Shown one piece after another: positions 23,774-31,199 of a stretch of 41,317 nt of DNA; the stretch's first letter is position 1, and each line of letters starts with the position of its first letter. The position numbers and the translations under genes are program-made. Origin of the DNA: an uncultured Spirochaetales bacterium (lineage in GTDB: Bacteria; Spirochaetota; Spirochaetia; Sphaerochaetales; Sphaerochaetaceae). The DNA is taken from the NCBI GenBank assembly GCA_949295505.1, contig CASFLH010000011.1, positions 1 through 41,317 on the forward strand, in the 5' to 3' direction. Below the pieces are notes generated by a model that saw only the letters and a program-made list of their open reading frames with translations, did not search any database and had not been told where the DNA came from.

Positions 23774-25132
23774 GTGAAAGCACGTACTATCAACAGCAAC
23801 GGAATCACGGAGGGAGTTATCTGGCAGCAGCTGCTCGCCTTCTTCTTCCCGATCCTATTCGGTACATTTTTCCAGCAGCTGTACAATACAGCTGATGCTA
23901 TCATCGTTGGGCAGTTTCTTGGAAAGGAAGCCCTTGCAGCTGTTGGCGGAGGCACTGGCACTGCCATAAACCTGCTGATAGGTTTCTTCACAGGCCTTGC
24001 ATCTGGCGCGACGGTAATAATCTCCCAGCACTATGGAGCAAAGAATGAAGAGAGGGTTTCAGCCTCGATACATACAGCTATTGCCCTTGCTCTTGCAGGA
24101 GGTCTCATCATCTCCGTTCTGGGTTATGTTTTCACGCGTCCTCTGCTTGAGCTGATAGGAACACCGGATGATGTTCTTCCGCTTGCAGTCACGTACATGC
24201 AGATTTATTTCCTGGGAGGAATCCCTGTAGTCATGTACAACATGGGGGCTGGCATCTTCCGTGCAATGGGAGACAGCAGAAGCCCGTTTTATTTCCTCAT
24301 AGCAAGCTGTCTGACGAATATCGTGCTGGACCTTCTCTTCGTAGGCGTATTCGGCATGAATGTCGAAGGTGCGGCAATCGCAACCGTCATATCCCAGGTT
24401 CTTTCCATGGTGCTGATCTTTGTCACGCTGATGAGGCGGAAAGATTCTGCCAGACTGAGGATCCGCAGTATCGCATTCGACAGAACGCTTCTGCGTCAGA
24501 TGCTGATGATCGGCTTCCCCGCCGGCATCCAGTCCATCATGTATACCATCTCAAATCTCATCATCCAGGCAGCAATCAACCAATACGGTACGGACACTGC
24601 AGCGGCGTGGGCAGGATGGTCAAAGCTGGATCAGATCTTCTGGATGTTCATCAATGCATTCAGCATCGCCATCACGACATTCGTGGGACAGAATTACGGA
24701 GCAGGAAAGGTGGACAGGGCAATGAAAGGCGTGAAGACCGTAACAATCATGTCCATCATATCAACGCTGGTGATAGAAGCCGGATACTTCCTCGTCGGAC
24801 GCTACGGTCTCATGCTATTCATCACAGACAGCGAGGTTCTCGAGATCGGCGTCTCCATTATGCACTACATAGTCCCATGGTACATCACATATATTGCCAT
24901 CGAGCTTCTCTCCGGAGCGATAAGAGGTGTCGGAAAATCTCTGGTCCCGACGCTCATCTCCGTTTTCGGGATCTGCGTGCTGCGCGTGATCTGGATATAT
25001 ATATCACCGCTCATCAGCCCGACACTCTTCGGAATTCTCTTCTCCTATCCGTTCTCATGGGTTGTCACATCCATGCTCTTCATCATCTATTACTACAAAG
25101 GCAATATCTACGATTCCCGGAAAAAGCACTGA
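23774..25132 (+). CDS. MATE-family multidrug/metabolite exporter
   Basis: 452-aa inner-membrane protein with twelve predicted helices in two halves of six, the MATE (MatE/NorM-DinF) layout; such proteins export cationic compounds in exchange for Na+ or H+. Typical pieces: PILFGTFFQQLYNTADAIIV, AVGGGTGTAINLLIGFFTGL and, in the second half, FPAGIQSIMYTISNLIIQAA and TFVGQNYGAGKVDRA. Starts at GTG 23774, seven bases after a TATACT box. No regulator is next to it. The substrate is unknown. Confidence 0.94.
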   Translation: MKARTINSNGITEGVIWQQLLAFFFPILFGTFFQQLYNTADAIIVGQFLGKEALAAVGGGTGTAINLLIGFFTGLASGATVIISQHYGAKNEERVSASIHTAIALALAGGLIISVLGYVFTRPLLELIGTPDDVLPLAVTYMQIYFLGGIPVVMYNMGAGIFRAMGDSRSPFYFLIASCLTNIVLDLLFVGVFGMNVEGAAIATVISQVLSMVLIFVTLMRRKDSARLRIRSIAFDRTLLRQMLMIGFPAGIQSIMYTISNLIIQAAINQYGTDTAAAWAGWSKLDQIFWMFINAFSIAITTFVGQNYGAGKVDRAMKGVKTVTIMSIISTLVIEAGYFLVGRYGLMLFITDSEVLEIGVSIMHYIVPWYITYIAIELLSGAIRGVGKSLVPTLISVFGICVLRVIWIYISPLISPTLFGILFSYPFSWVVTSMLFIIYYYKGNIYDSRKKH

Positions 25133-25168
25133 GAAAACAAGAGCCTGCTCCTGACGAGGAACAGGCTC
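25132..25168 (-). terminator. Terminator between MATE and thrC
   Basis: Stem GAGCCTG / CAGGCTC (25141-25168) with a further inner pairing. On the minus strand it is followed by TTGTTTTCTC, so it terminates thrC; on the plus side only ATTGCTT follows and efficiency for the MATE transcript is doubtful. Confidence 0.82.
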
Positions 25169-25185
25169 ATTGCTTCATTCCGCGT

Positions 25186-26442
25186 TCAGCTGAAAAGCAG
25201 ATGATAATCAGCTGGGATTTCCACCGATGACGGCGTCTTATGCATGATCTCATAGAGATTCTTCGGTATCGCGATTTCCCTTCCGATCAGCGGCTCGACA
25301 ATATCATTGAATTTAGCGGGATGCGCTGTAGAGACCACTACGGAATACGGCTCAGCGACATGATCCCTTCTCACCCGTTCTCCGCATGCCGTATGAGGAC
25401 AGATTACATATCCTGATTCATCATAGACTTCCTTGATTGTCTTCCTGATCTCATCATCCGTCACTGAATAAGCGGATACATTGTCACGGAATGCCTCGAT
25501 ATCAGGGAACATGGCAAAAAGTCTCTCGATATTCGAAGGCGCGCCAACATCCATCGCGTTGGCAAGTGTCTTCAAAGAAGGTCTCGGTTCATACTTTCCT
25601 GTCTCAAGGTAGTCGGTAATCGGACGATTAGCATTGCACGCGAGGACAATACGCTTTATGGGAGCACCCATCGCTTTTGCCCAGTATGCGCCCGTTGCGT
25701 TTCCGACATTGCCTGATGGGATGACAAATACAGCTTCCTCCCCGTATTTCAGCTGGTAAATCGAAGAGGCATAGACGTAGTAAGCCATCTGAGGAAGCAA
25801 CCGCCCGAGATTGATTGAATTAGCGCTGGAAAGTCCCTTGAGATCAGGATCCATGAAGGCTTCCTTTACCATTCTCTGGCAGTCATCGAATGAGCCATCG
25901 ACTTCATAGCTGGAGACATTGCCATCCCACCCGGTGAGCTGCATGCGCTGTCTCTCGGCAACCCTTCCCTTGGGAAACAGGACCTTCACTGCAAGGTGAT
26001 TCCTGCCATGGAATGCCGACGCGACAGCCCCTCCGGTATCACCGGATGTTGCAACAAGGATCGTCAGATCCTCATTTCTCTTCTCAAGAAGCTTCTCCAT
26101 GGAAAAGGCAAGGAATCTGGCGCCGAAATCCTTGAACGCCGCAGTAGGCCCGAAATAGAGCTCTAGCGTGTCCTTGCCACCTTCGCTATGGAATGGGACG
26201 GGAAAACTGAACGCACTGCGGCAGATCTCCTCGAGGTCTCCCTCAAGCTCATCACCTTCAAAATAAGGGATGAGGGCCTGATACATCGCATACCATGCGC
26301 CCCTTTCAAGAGTGAATGAATCAGGAAGGCATGGAATGCTTTCCGGCATAAAGAGGCCCCCATCCGGAGCAAGTCCCTTAAGTATTGCGTCAGAAGCGGA
26401 AAACCACTCGCCGCCTTCTGCTCTCGTCGAAATGAATCTCAT
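25186..26442 (-). CDS. thrC: Threonine synthase
   Basis: 418-aa PLP enzyme making L-threonine from O-phosphohomoserine, last step of the threonine pathway. Start ATG 26442 with GGAGG 4-5 nt upstream. Seen: N-terminal MRFISTR, GLAPDGGLFMPE, the PLP lysine Lys104 in GPTAAFKDFG, VATSGDTGGAVASAFHG, VIPSGNVGNATGAYWAK and a C-terminal TAHPAKFNDIVEPLIG. Matches the bacterial/fungal long form without the plant SAM-binding extension. It follows the thrA-like gene by 9 bp, forming an operon. Confidence 0.97.
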   Translation of the reverse strand: MRFISTRAEGGEWFSASDAILKGLAPDGGLFMPESIPCLPDSFTLERGAWYAMYQALIPYFEGDELEGDLEEICRSAFSFPVPFHSEGGKDTLELYFGPTAAFKDFGARFLAFSMEKLLEKRNEDLTILVATSGDTGGAVASAFHGRNHLAVKVLFPKGRVAERQRMQLTGWDGNVSSYEVDGSFDDCQRMVKEAFMDPDLKGLSSANSINLGRLLPQMAYYVYASSIYQLKYGEEAVFVIPSGNVGNATGAYWAKAMGAPIKRIVLACNANRPITDYLETGKYEPRPSLKTLANAMDVGAPSNIERLFAMFPDIEAFRDNVSAYSVTDDEIRKTIKEVYDESGYVICPHTACGERVRRDHVAEPYSVVVSTAHPAKFNDIVEPLIGREIAIPKNLYEIMHKTPSSVEIPADYHLLFS

Positions 26443-26451
26443 GTTTCCTCC

Positions 26452-28851
26452 TTATACCTTTGATCCGAGGTAGGCGCTCAGACGGAGGATATCCGCAAAA
26501 ACACCACCCGCAGTCACCTCAGGGCCAGCCCCCGGTCCTTTGATCACCAATGGCTGGCTGTCATATCTTGCTGTCCTGAAGGAAATGACATTATCCGTTC
26601 CCTTCGCCTGCGAGAAAGGATGATCCTCAGGATACTCCTTGAGAGCGACGGAGCATACGCCATCCTCCACTTTGCCGACATAGCGGAGTCTCATTCCCTT
26701 AGCCTTGGCGGCATTATAAAGCGAAAGCATATGCTCATCCATATCGCTGAGACCTGCAAGGAAATCATCAAGGGAAAGATCCCTCATGCTCTCTGGCACA
26801 AGCGATTCAACAGCGATATCAGCAGTCTCGGTCGTGTATCCAAGCTCGCGGGCAAGAATGACAGTCTTTCTGGCAACATCCATCCCGGAAAGATCATCTC
26901 TCGGATCCGGCTCCGTATAACCAAGGCTCCTAGCCTTCTTAACAAGTTCGGAGAACGGCACGCTGCCGTCATATTCCGAGAACAGCCAGCAAAGCGTACC
27001 TGATACCATTCCTTCCACGCTTATCACCCTGTCTCCGGTTTCACGGAGATCCTTCAGGGTGCATATCACAGGAAGTCCTGCACCTACGGTTGTCTCATAG
27101 AGGAACTTCCGACCGGTCTTCCTGGTGCTTTCCATAAGCTCCCGGTAATAGCTGTACGGGCCTGCCCCAGCTTTCTTATTGGGAGTGATCACATGGAAAC
27201 CGTTGTTGATCAGCTTCACATACTGCATTGCCCTCGACTCAGAGGACGTGCAGTCGATTATGACTTTATGAGGATAGTACTGTGCGGCAATGTGGGAAAG
27301 GAAGATTGACTCATTGTATGCAATCGCCTCCTTCCGGAACTTTTCCCTCCATGAGGAAAGCTCGATGCCCTCTTCTGAAAGCAGCATCTTCTTCGAAGTG
27401 GCGATGCCGCGCACTCTGATATCGAGATCAAACTCTCTTCTGAGCCTGTCACTCTCTGCTGAAAGCTGGTCAAGGAGTGTTCCTCCGATATTCCCTGGTC
27501 CGAAGAGACCGACAGAGAGAGTCTGCTGGGAAAGGAAGAAGACGGAATGGAGCGCCCTCAGAGCCCTGCCGCTCTCATCTGCCTTGATAACGGCGCTGAT
27601 ATTCCTCTCGGAAGATCCCTGCGCGATGGCGCGCACGTTGATTCCTGCCCTACCTAGGGAGGAGAGGAACGCACCGGCAGTACCCGTATGCCCGGGCATT
27701 CCCTCGCCGACAGCTGCGATAATCGCGAGATCTGTCTCCGAATCGATGGCAGAGATTCCTTTTTCCGCGATCTCATGTGAGAATTCAGCTTTTATCGTGC
27801 GGACAGCCTCGGAAGCCTGACGCTGAGGGACGCAGAAGCAGATGGAATACTCAGAGGATGCCTGTGATATGAGGATCACTGAAATACGCTCGTTCCTGAG
27901 CGCCGTGAAAAGCCTTGAGGAGAATCCGGGAACACCGGACATGCCGGAACCTTCAACATTGATCATCGCAACGCTGCGCACAACAGAGAATGCTTTTACA
28001 AGCAGCCCATCATCAACAGCTTTCCCTGTTATCTCAGTGCCTTTCTCCTCGATATCCCCCCAGCAGCGCAGCGTTATCGTGATGCCGGCATCGGAGGCTG
28101 GCTGGAACGACTGCGGATGGATGATAGGAGCTCCGAAGAACGAGAGCTCAGTGGCTTCGCTGTATGTAAGATGGCGGATGACAGAAGCAGAAGGAACGTC
28201 CTTGCGGGAGGCAGTGCACAGAGGAGAACGTGAATTCCAGAAGGTGACAGGTGCTTTGTGAGCCGCAGCGATAAGAGAAGCAGTGTACTCACTTTCTCCT
28301 TCCTTTCTCGGTTTTCCCGCAGCATCTGTCGAAGCGGGAATGAGGAAGAGCTCCCCTGTCACGAAAACAGCGCCTTCAGGGAACGATGCTGTTTCCAATG
28401 CCGCCCTAGGTGTCAGAACACAGGAGGGGATACCCGCCTCGCTGAAGGCTTCAGAGATGATCCACGACAGAAAGAGCATCGTAAGCTCTCCCATGTACCG
28501 CCCTGCAGCTTCCGGAACATCCTTCATGATCCAGACAGCACGAAGAACTTCCTCCATATCGGAGAAGGCACTGTTCATCTTCTCCTGCACGGACTCCGGA
28601 GCCTCAAGGACACCCTCCGCCAGTTCATTCCAGATGCTCTGGCTCTTTTCAAGGCGGCTCCACAGCTTCTCCTCGTTCTCAGCTGCTGCAGCCAGAAGCC
28701 CGTCAAGCTGATAATCAGACGAGCGTACAGGTGACAGGACAAAGACTTCGGTCTTCTCCTCTTCTTCCCTGAAGAGGGATATCAGTTTTCTCACTCCCTG
28801 CGGGTGGGAGAGCATTGCACCTTCTAGCGCATGGATACGAACGGAATGCAT
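26452..28851 (-). CDS. thrA: ThrA-like protein: degenerate aspartate kinase domain fused to homoserine dehydrogenase
   Basis: 799 aa from ATG 28851, six bases after GGAG; an ATG 12 bp earlier is the alternative. Layout follows E. coli ThrA: kinase-like domain (about 1-290), two ACT regions (about 290-440; IAAVGEGMPGHTGTAGAFLS is the second), and homoserine dehydrogenase (about 445-799). The dehydrogenase half looks intact: GLFGPGNIGG, TPNKKAGAG, ETTVGAGLPV and DDLSGMDVARKTVILAREL. The kinase half is not: the N-terminal KFGGTSV is replaced by RIHALEGAM, so the catalytic lysine is missing; the GSDYxA motif reads GESEYTA, although the MGEL glutamate remains. I infer an active dehydrogenase with a non-catalytic, possibly regulatory kinase fold. 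A separate aspartate kinase would be required elsewhere. Confidence 0.88.
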   Translation of the reverse strand: MHSVRIHALEGAMLSHPQGVRKLISLFREEEEKTEVFVLSPVRSSDYQLDGLLAAAAENEEKLWSRLEKSQSIWNELAEGVLEAPESVQEKMNSAFSDMEEVLRAVWIMKDVPEAAGRYMGELTMLFLSWIISEAFSEAGIPSCVLTPRAALETASFPEGAVFVTGELFLIPASTDAAGKPRKEGESEYTASLIAAAHKAPVTFWNSRSPLCTASRKDVPSASVIRHLTYSEATELSFFGAPIIHPQSFQPASDAGITITLRCWGDIEEKGTEITGKAVDDGLLVKAFSVVRSVAMINVEGSGMSGVPGFSSRLFTALRNERISVILISQASSEYSICFCVPQRQASEAVRTIKAEFSHEIAEKGISAIDSETDLAIIAAVGEGMPGHTGTAGAFLSSLGRAGINVRAIAQGSSERNISAVIKADESGRALRALHSVFFLSQQTLSVGLFGPGNIGGTLLDQLSAESDRLRREFDLDIRVRGIATSKKMLLSEEGIELSSWREKFRKEAIAYNESIFLSHIAAQYYPHKVIIDCTSSESRAMQYVKLINNGFHVITPNKKAGAGPYSYYRELMESTRKTGRKFLYETTVGAGLPVICTLKDLRETGDRVISVEGMVSGTLCWLFSEYDGSVPFSELVKKARSLGYTEPDPRDDLSGMDVARKTVILARELGYTTETADIAVESLVPESMRDLSLDDFLAGLSDMDEHMLSLYNAAKAKGMRLRYVGKVEDGVCSVALKEYPEDHPFSQAKGTDNVISFRTARYDSQPLVIKGPGAGPEVTAGGVFADILRLSAYLGSKV

Positions 28852-28868
28852 AGACATCTCCATATTCT

Positions 28869-28892
28869 GGAAAAGCTCCCTTTCGGGAGCCT
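28869..28892 (-). terminator. Terminator or attenuator between rpmB and the thrA-like gene
   Basis: Minus-strand GGCTCCC-GAAA-GGGAGC stem followed by TTTTCC, 18 nt before the thrA-like start. No promoter is evident between it and thrA. Confidence 0.75.
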
Positions 28893-28914
28893 TATTTCCG
28901 GATTGTGTGTAAGG

Positions 28915-29145
28915 TTATACGATCTTCTCGATCTTGCCGCTTCTCAGGCAGCGTGTACAGACCTTGATTGTTCTCGGCGTACCGTTGATGAGAGCCTTCA
29001 CGGAAACGAGATTGGGCTGGAATGTGCGCTTCTTGGTCACGCCGATATGCTGACCGACACCACCCTTCTTCTTAGCCTGTCCCTTGCGAGGAACGATGCT
29101 TCCGGAGATAGTTCCCTTGCCGCAGATTTCACATCTTCTTGCCAT
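28915..29145 (-). CDS. rpmB: 50S ribosomal protein L28
   Basis: 76-aa large-subunit ribosomal protein. Start ATG 29145 (MARRCEICGKGTISG) preceded by AAGGTGGAT; four extra in-frame codons upstream are unlikely. Seen: the CxxC pairs CEIC and CTRC, giving the zinc-ribbon form of L28; RTFQPNLVSVKALING; and VCTRCLRSGKIEKIV at the end. It is not next to rpmG as in many bacteria, but upstream of the threonine genes, separated by a terminator hairpin. Expression should be high; a TATAAG box lies about 14 bp before the start but its -35 is unclear. Confidence 0.96.
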   Translation of the reverse strand: MARRCEICGKGTISGSIVPRKGQAKKKGGVGQHIGVTKKRTFQPNLVSVKALINGTPRTIKVCTRCLRSGKIEKIV

Positions 29146-29263
29146 GTTATCATCCACCTTATATTGTTGTCTGAAAGAGAGGCTTCCTTTTCAGAATGCC
29201 AGTCACAGCTAAGAGACTATACATGAACGCCTAATCTTTGTAAATAGCTATAGGAGGATGAAC

Positions 29264-29671
29264 ATGCTGCTGACAGCGCTGACACTTGATGAATCGCCAA
29301 GGCTGAGATGGCGGAAAATACTGACGGAGTACTTCAGAGTCACCGGGGACTGGAGCGTTTATTCGCTCTCTCCTTGCATCATCGTAGGAGAAGGAGACGT
29401 GTTCAGCACTTCATTCAGCATCGGAAACGGCAGCATCACGTTCGCTCCTTCACCTTGCTGGAATGGGAGATTCATGGTCCTTCCCGCCGAGAAACCATGT
29501 CTGCTTACCCCTGATCTGGATCCAGGCCTTTTCATCTCCTGCAGAAAGGAGCTTACTGGTTATGATTTCCCCCGTTTCCATGCCACGATAGACGGTGTTG
29601 CGCTGATAGAGAAAGAAGCAGACAGCTTCAGGATTCTCCGCTCGCGGCATCTGAGGAAGGACAGAGACTGA
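29264..29671 (+). CDS. Hypothetical protein, unrecognised
   Basis: 135 aa from ATG 29264, six bases after AGGAGG; an ATG directly abutting that site (29258) is rejected. The protein is probably cytoplasmic, with no signal or membrane segment. The N-terminus LLTALTLDESPRLRWRKILT is helical and is followed by short beta strands, e.g. SIGNGSITFAPSPCWNG. It has three cysteines (SLSPC, SPCWNG, EKPCLL) and ends in a basic RSRHLRKDRD. The excellent ribosome site and codon use like its neighbours argue it is real. Its last 44 bp overlap the convergent nth gene. I assign no function. Confidence 0.6.
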   Translation: MLLTALTLDESPRLRWRKILTEYFRVTGDWSVYSLSPCIIVGEGDVFSTSFSIGNGSITFAPSPCWNGRFMVLPAEKPCLLTPDLDPGLFISCRKELTGYDFPRFHATIDGVALIEKEADSFRILRSRHLRKDRD

Positions 29672-30254
29672 GAACAGGACACACGCTGCAGCGCGGTCTT
29701 GGACGGCATATTTCCCTTCCATGGAGATTAAGGACCATCGACATGCGGCTCCAGAGATCCCGAGGAAAACGCTCACGGATTTCCCTCGCGGCTTTTCCCC
29801 TGTCAGCTGTATCGGTAAAGCCAAGGCGCATTGCAACCCTCACGAAATGTGTATCAGCTATGACTGCAGGAAGCCCAAGCACGTGCTCGGCATAGCATTC
29901 CGCTGTCTTCTCTCCGATTCCAGGGAGCAATGTGAGGCTCTCCGGGTCATGGGGAAGCCCATGCTCGGCGATGTACCGTGACACGCTTATAATCCTCGGG
30001 GCCTTTGTCTTCCACAGTCCAGCCGGTCTGATTATCATCCCAACATCCGCCTCATCAGCCTCTGAAAGAGCCACTGCATCCGGGTAGCGCGCAAACAGGG
30101 CGGAAGCGGTACTCACTGCCTGCCTGTCGGTAGTTGATGCACTGAGCATTACAGTGATGAGGAATCTCCATGGATCATTTTCCGTGATGAAGGAAATCTC
30201 ACGCGGAGCGTTTTCATCGAGTTTTTTCCATATTGTGTTGACCGTGTTATCCAT
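29628..30254 (-). CDS. nth: Endonuclease III-like DNA glycosylase/AP lyase
   Basis: 208-aa HhH-GPD base-excision repair enzyme removing oxidised pyrimidines. Start ATG 30254 (MDNTVNTIWKKLD) with AAGGA immediately upstream; the longer open frame would run through the tRNA-Pro gene and is rejected. Seen: the helix-hairpin-helix LPGIGEKTAE with the catalytic Lys116, and the aspartate Asp134 in IADTHFVRVAMRLGF. The C-terminal cluster loop CRPRPRCSVCPVLSLC is Cx5Cx2Cx5C, one residue shorter than the usual Cx6 spacing, but all four [4Fe-4S] cysteines are present. The substrate loop reads LSASTTD rather than LSAQATD. Function is well supported. Confidence 0.92.
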   Translation of the reverse strand: MDNTVNTIWKKLDENAPREISFITENDPWRFLITVMLSASTTDRQAVSTASALFARYPDAVALSEADEADVGMIIRPAGLWKTKAPRIISVSRYIAEHGLPHDPESLTLLPGIGEKTAECYAEHVLGLPAVIADTHFVRVAMRLGFTDTADRGKAAREIRERFPRDLWSRMSMVLNLHGREICRPRPRCSVCPVLSLCPSSDAASGES

Positions 30255-30266
30255 TTTCCTTATAAT
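30238..30266 (+). promoter_or_regulatory. Promoter of tRNA-Pro
   Basis: TTGACC (30238-30243), 17-bp spacer, perfect TATAAT (30261-30266), 11 bp before the mature tRNA. It lies across the start codon of the opposing nth gene. Confidence 0.85.
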
Positions 30267-30277
30267 GCACCCTCGTA

Positions 30278-30350
30278 CGGGATGTCGCCTAGCGGCTATG
30301 GCGCCTGCTTTGGGAGCAGGATATCGATGGTTCGAGTCCATTCATCCCGA
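30278..30350 (+). tRNA. tRNA-Pro(UGG)
   Basis: Complete cloverleaf: acceptor CGGGATG / CATCCCG, anticodon stem CCTGC / GCAGG around loop TTTGGGA with anticodon TGG (30311-30313), T-arm loop TTCGAGT, discriminator A. The 3' CCA is not encoded. Confidence 0.96.
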
Positions 30351-30374
30351 AAGAAATCCTAACATAGAGGAAAG

Positions 30375-30404
30375 CCTCGTTCCACCATGGATACGAGGTT
30401 TTTT
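30375..30404 (+). terminator. Terminator of tRNA-Pro
   Basis: CCTCGT / ACGAGG stem with a further CCA/TGG pairing in the loop, followed by six T residues. Confidence 0.88.
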
Positions 30405-30462
30405 CATTTTGAGGCATTGCTTCAGGAAACACTCTCGGAAGAGATATATCGAAGGTATTGCA

Positions 30463-30502
30463 GAAAGGAAAAGGGCCGCCATACTCGCATACAGCAGCCC
30501 TT
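30463..30502 (-). terminator. Terminator of tRNA-Arg
   Basis: Minus-strand AAGGGC / GCCCTT stem with a large partly paired loop, then TTTTCCTTTC. Confidence 0.75.
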
Positions 30503-30505
30503 CGA

Positions 30506-30579
30506 TACGCCCTACAAGATTCGAACTTGTCACCTACTGCTTAGAAGGCAGTTGCTCTATCCAGGTGAGCTAAGGGCGC
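30506..30579 (-). tRNA. tRNA-Arg(UCU)
   Basis: Complete cloverleaf on the minus strand: acceptor GCGCCCT / AGGGCGT (with a G-U at the end), D-arm containing TAGCTCACCTGGATAGAGCA, anticodon stem ACTGC / GCAGT around CTTCTAA with anticodon TCT (30545-30543), T-arm ACAAG TTCGAAT CTTGT, discriminator A. CCA is not encoded. Confidence 0.96.
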
Positions 30580-30586
30580 ATTATCA

Positions 30587-30607
30587 GTATGCGGACGCGC
30601 CGCATAC
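30587..30607. repeat. Perfect 8-bp inverted repeat in the tRNA-Arg 5' leader
   Basis: GTATGCGG / CCGCATAC separated by 5 nt, lying between the tRNA-Arg promoter and the mature 5' end (8 nt away). No T-run follows. Confidence 0.7.
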
Positions 30608-30614
30608 CCTAGTG

Positions 30615-30643
30615 TTTATAAACGAATTCCAATTCTCTGTAAA
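30615..30643 (-). promoter_or_regulatory. Promoter of tRNA-Arg
   Basis: Minus strand TTTACA (30643-30638), 17 bp, TATAAA (30620-30615). The transcript would carry an approximately 30-nt leader with the inverted repeat before the tRNA. Confidence 0.7.
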
Positions 30644-30662
30644 GTACCCTTCTCGATTTCCC

Positions 30663-31166
30663 CTACAGTATGCAGCCCATATGCTCGCCGTCGACATATT
30701 CCCCGTCCACGCATAAGAGCATTGGTGAAACGCCCTCAGAGACGAAACCATTGCGTTTATAGAAAGCCTTCGCGCGCTCATTGTCTGCCCGGACATCCAC
30801 CTGCAGCTTTACCACACCCCGCTCCTTAGCCTCGGATACAGCGAACTCAAAGAGATGCTGCGCGATTCCTGTGCCCCAGTATTCCTTTCTGACAACTATG
30901 GCAAGCTCCCCTCTGTGCCTTGTCCGGACACGGACAGGAATACGGATATTGCAGGTTCCGGTAATCACGCCATCCGTGATGGCTAGCGCGAACACTGAAG
31001 GCGTATTGCGAAGCTCGGTGATGAAAAGCCTCTCGTCATGCACTTCCATATCCTCTGTTTCCGCAACGGACAGAGCCAGGTTATCCGTATCACCTGCTAC
31101 CCTTTTCATGAAATCAAGGAGAGCAGGAGCGTCCGCTGCTCTTACCATTCTGTAATCTGTATCCAT
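30663..31166 (-). CDS. GNAT-family N-acetyltransferase
   Basis: 167-aa cytoplasmic acetyl-CoA-dependent acyltransferase. The start ATG 31166 (MDTDYRMVRAADAPALLDFM) lies 7 bp after a -10 box. Seen: beta4 strand RHRGELAIVV followed by motif A, KEYWGTGIAQHLFEFAV (the R/Q-x-x-G-x-G/A acetyl-CoA loop), then VDVRADNERAKAFYKRNGFV with the motif B Asn and Tyr, and a C-terminal strand VDGEYVDGEHMGCIL. Full length for a single GNAT domain. The substrate cannot be deduced; amine, aminoglycoside and protein targets are all possible. Confidence 0.9.
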   Translation of the reverse strand: MDTDYRMVRAADAPALLDFMKRVAGDTDNLALSVAETEDMEVHDERLFITELRNTPSVFALAITDGVITGTCNIRIPVRVRTRHRGELAIVVRKEYWGTGIAQHLFEFAVSEAKERGVVKLQVDVRADNERAKAFYKRNGFVSEGVSPMLLCVDGEYVDGEHMGCIL

Positions 31167-31173
31167 AGCGAAT

Positions 31174-31182
31174 ATTGTAGCA
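31174..31182 (-). promoter_or_regulatory. Extended -10 of the GNAT gene, implying a leaderless mRNA
   Basis: Minus strand TGC plus TACAAT (31179-31174), then seven bases to the ATG at 31166. No -35 or ribosome site. Confidence 0.6.
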
Positions 31183-31199
31183 TCAGTGCAGACAGAAAT

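Noticed and set aside
30255-30341. Longer N-terminus for endonuclease III
   Set aside because: It would run through the complete tRNA-Pro gene and the added residues match nothing.
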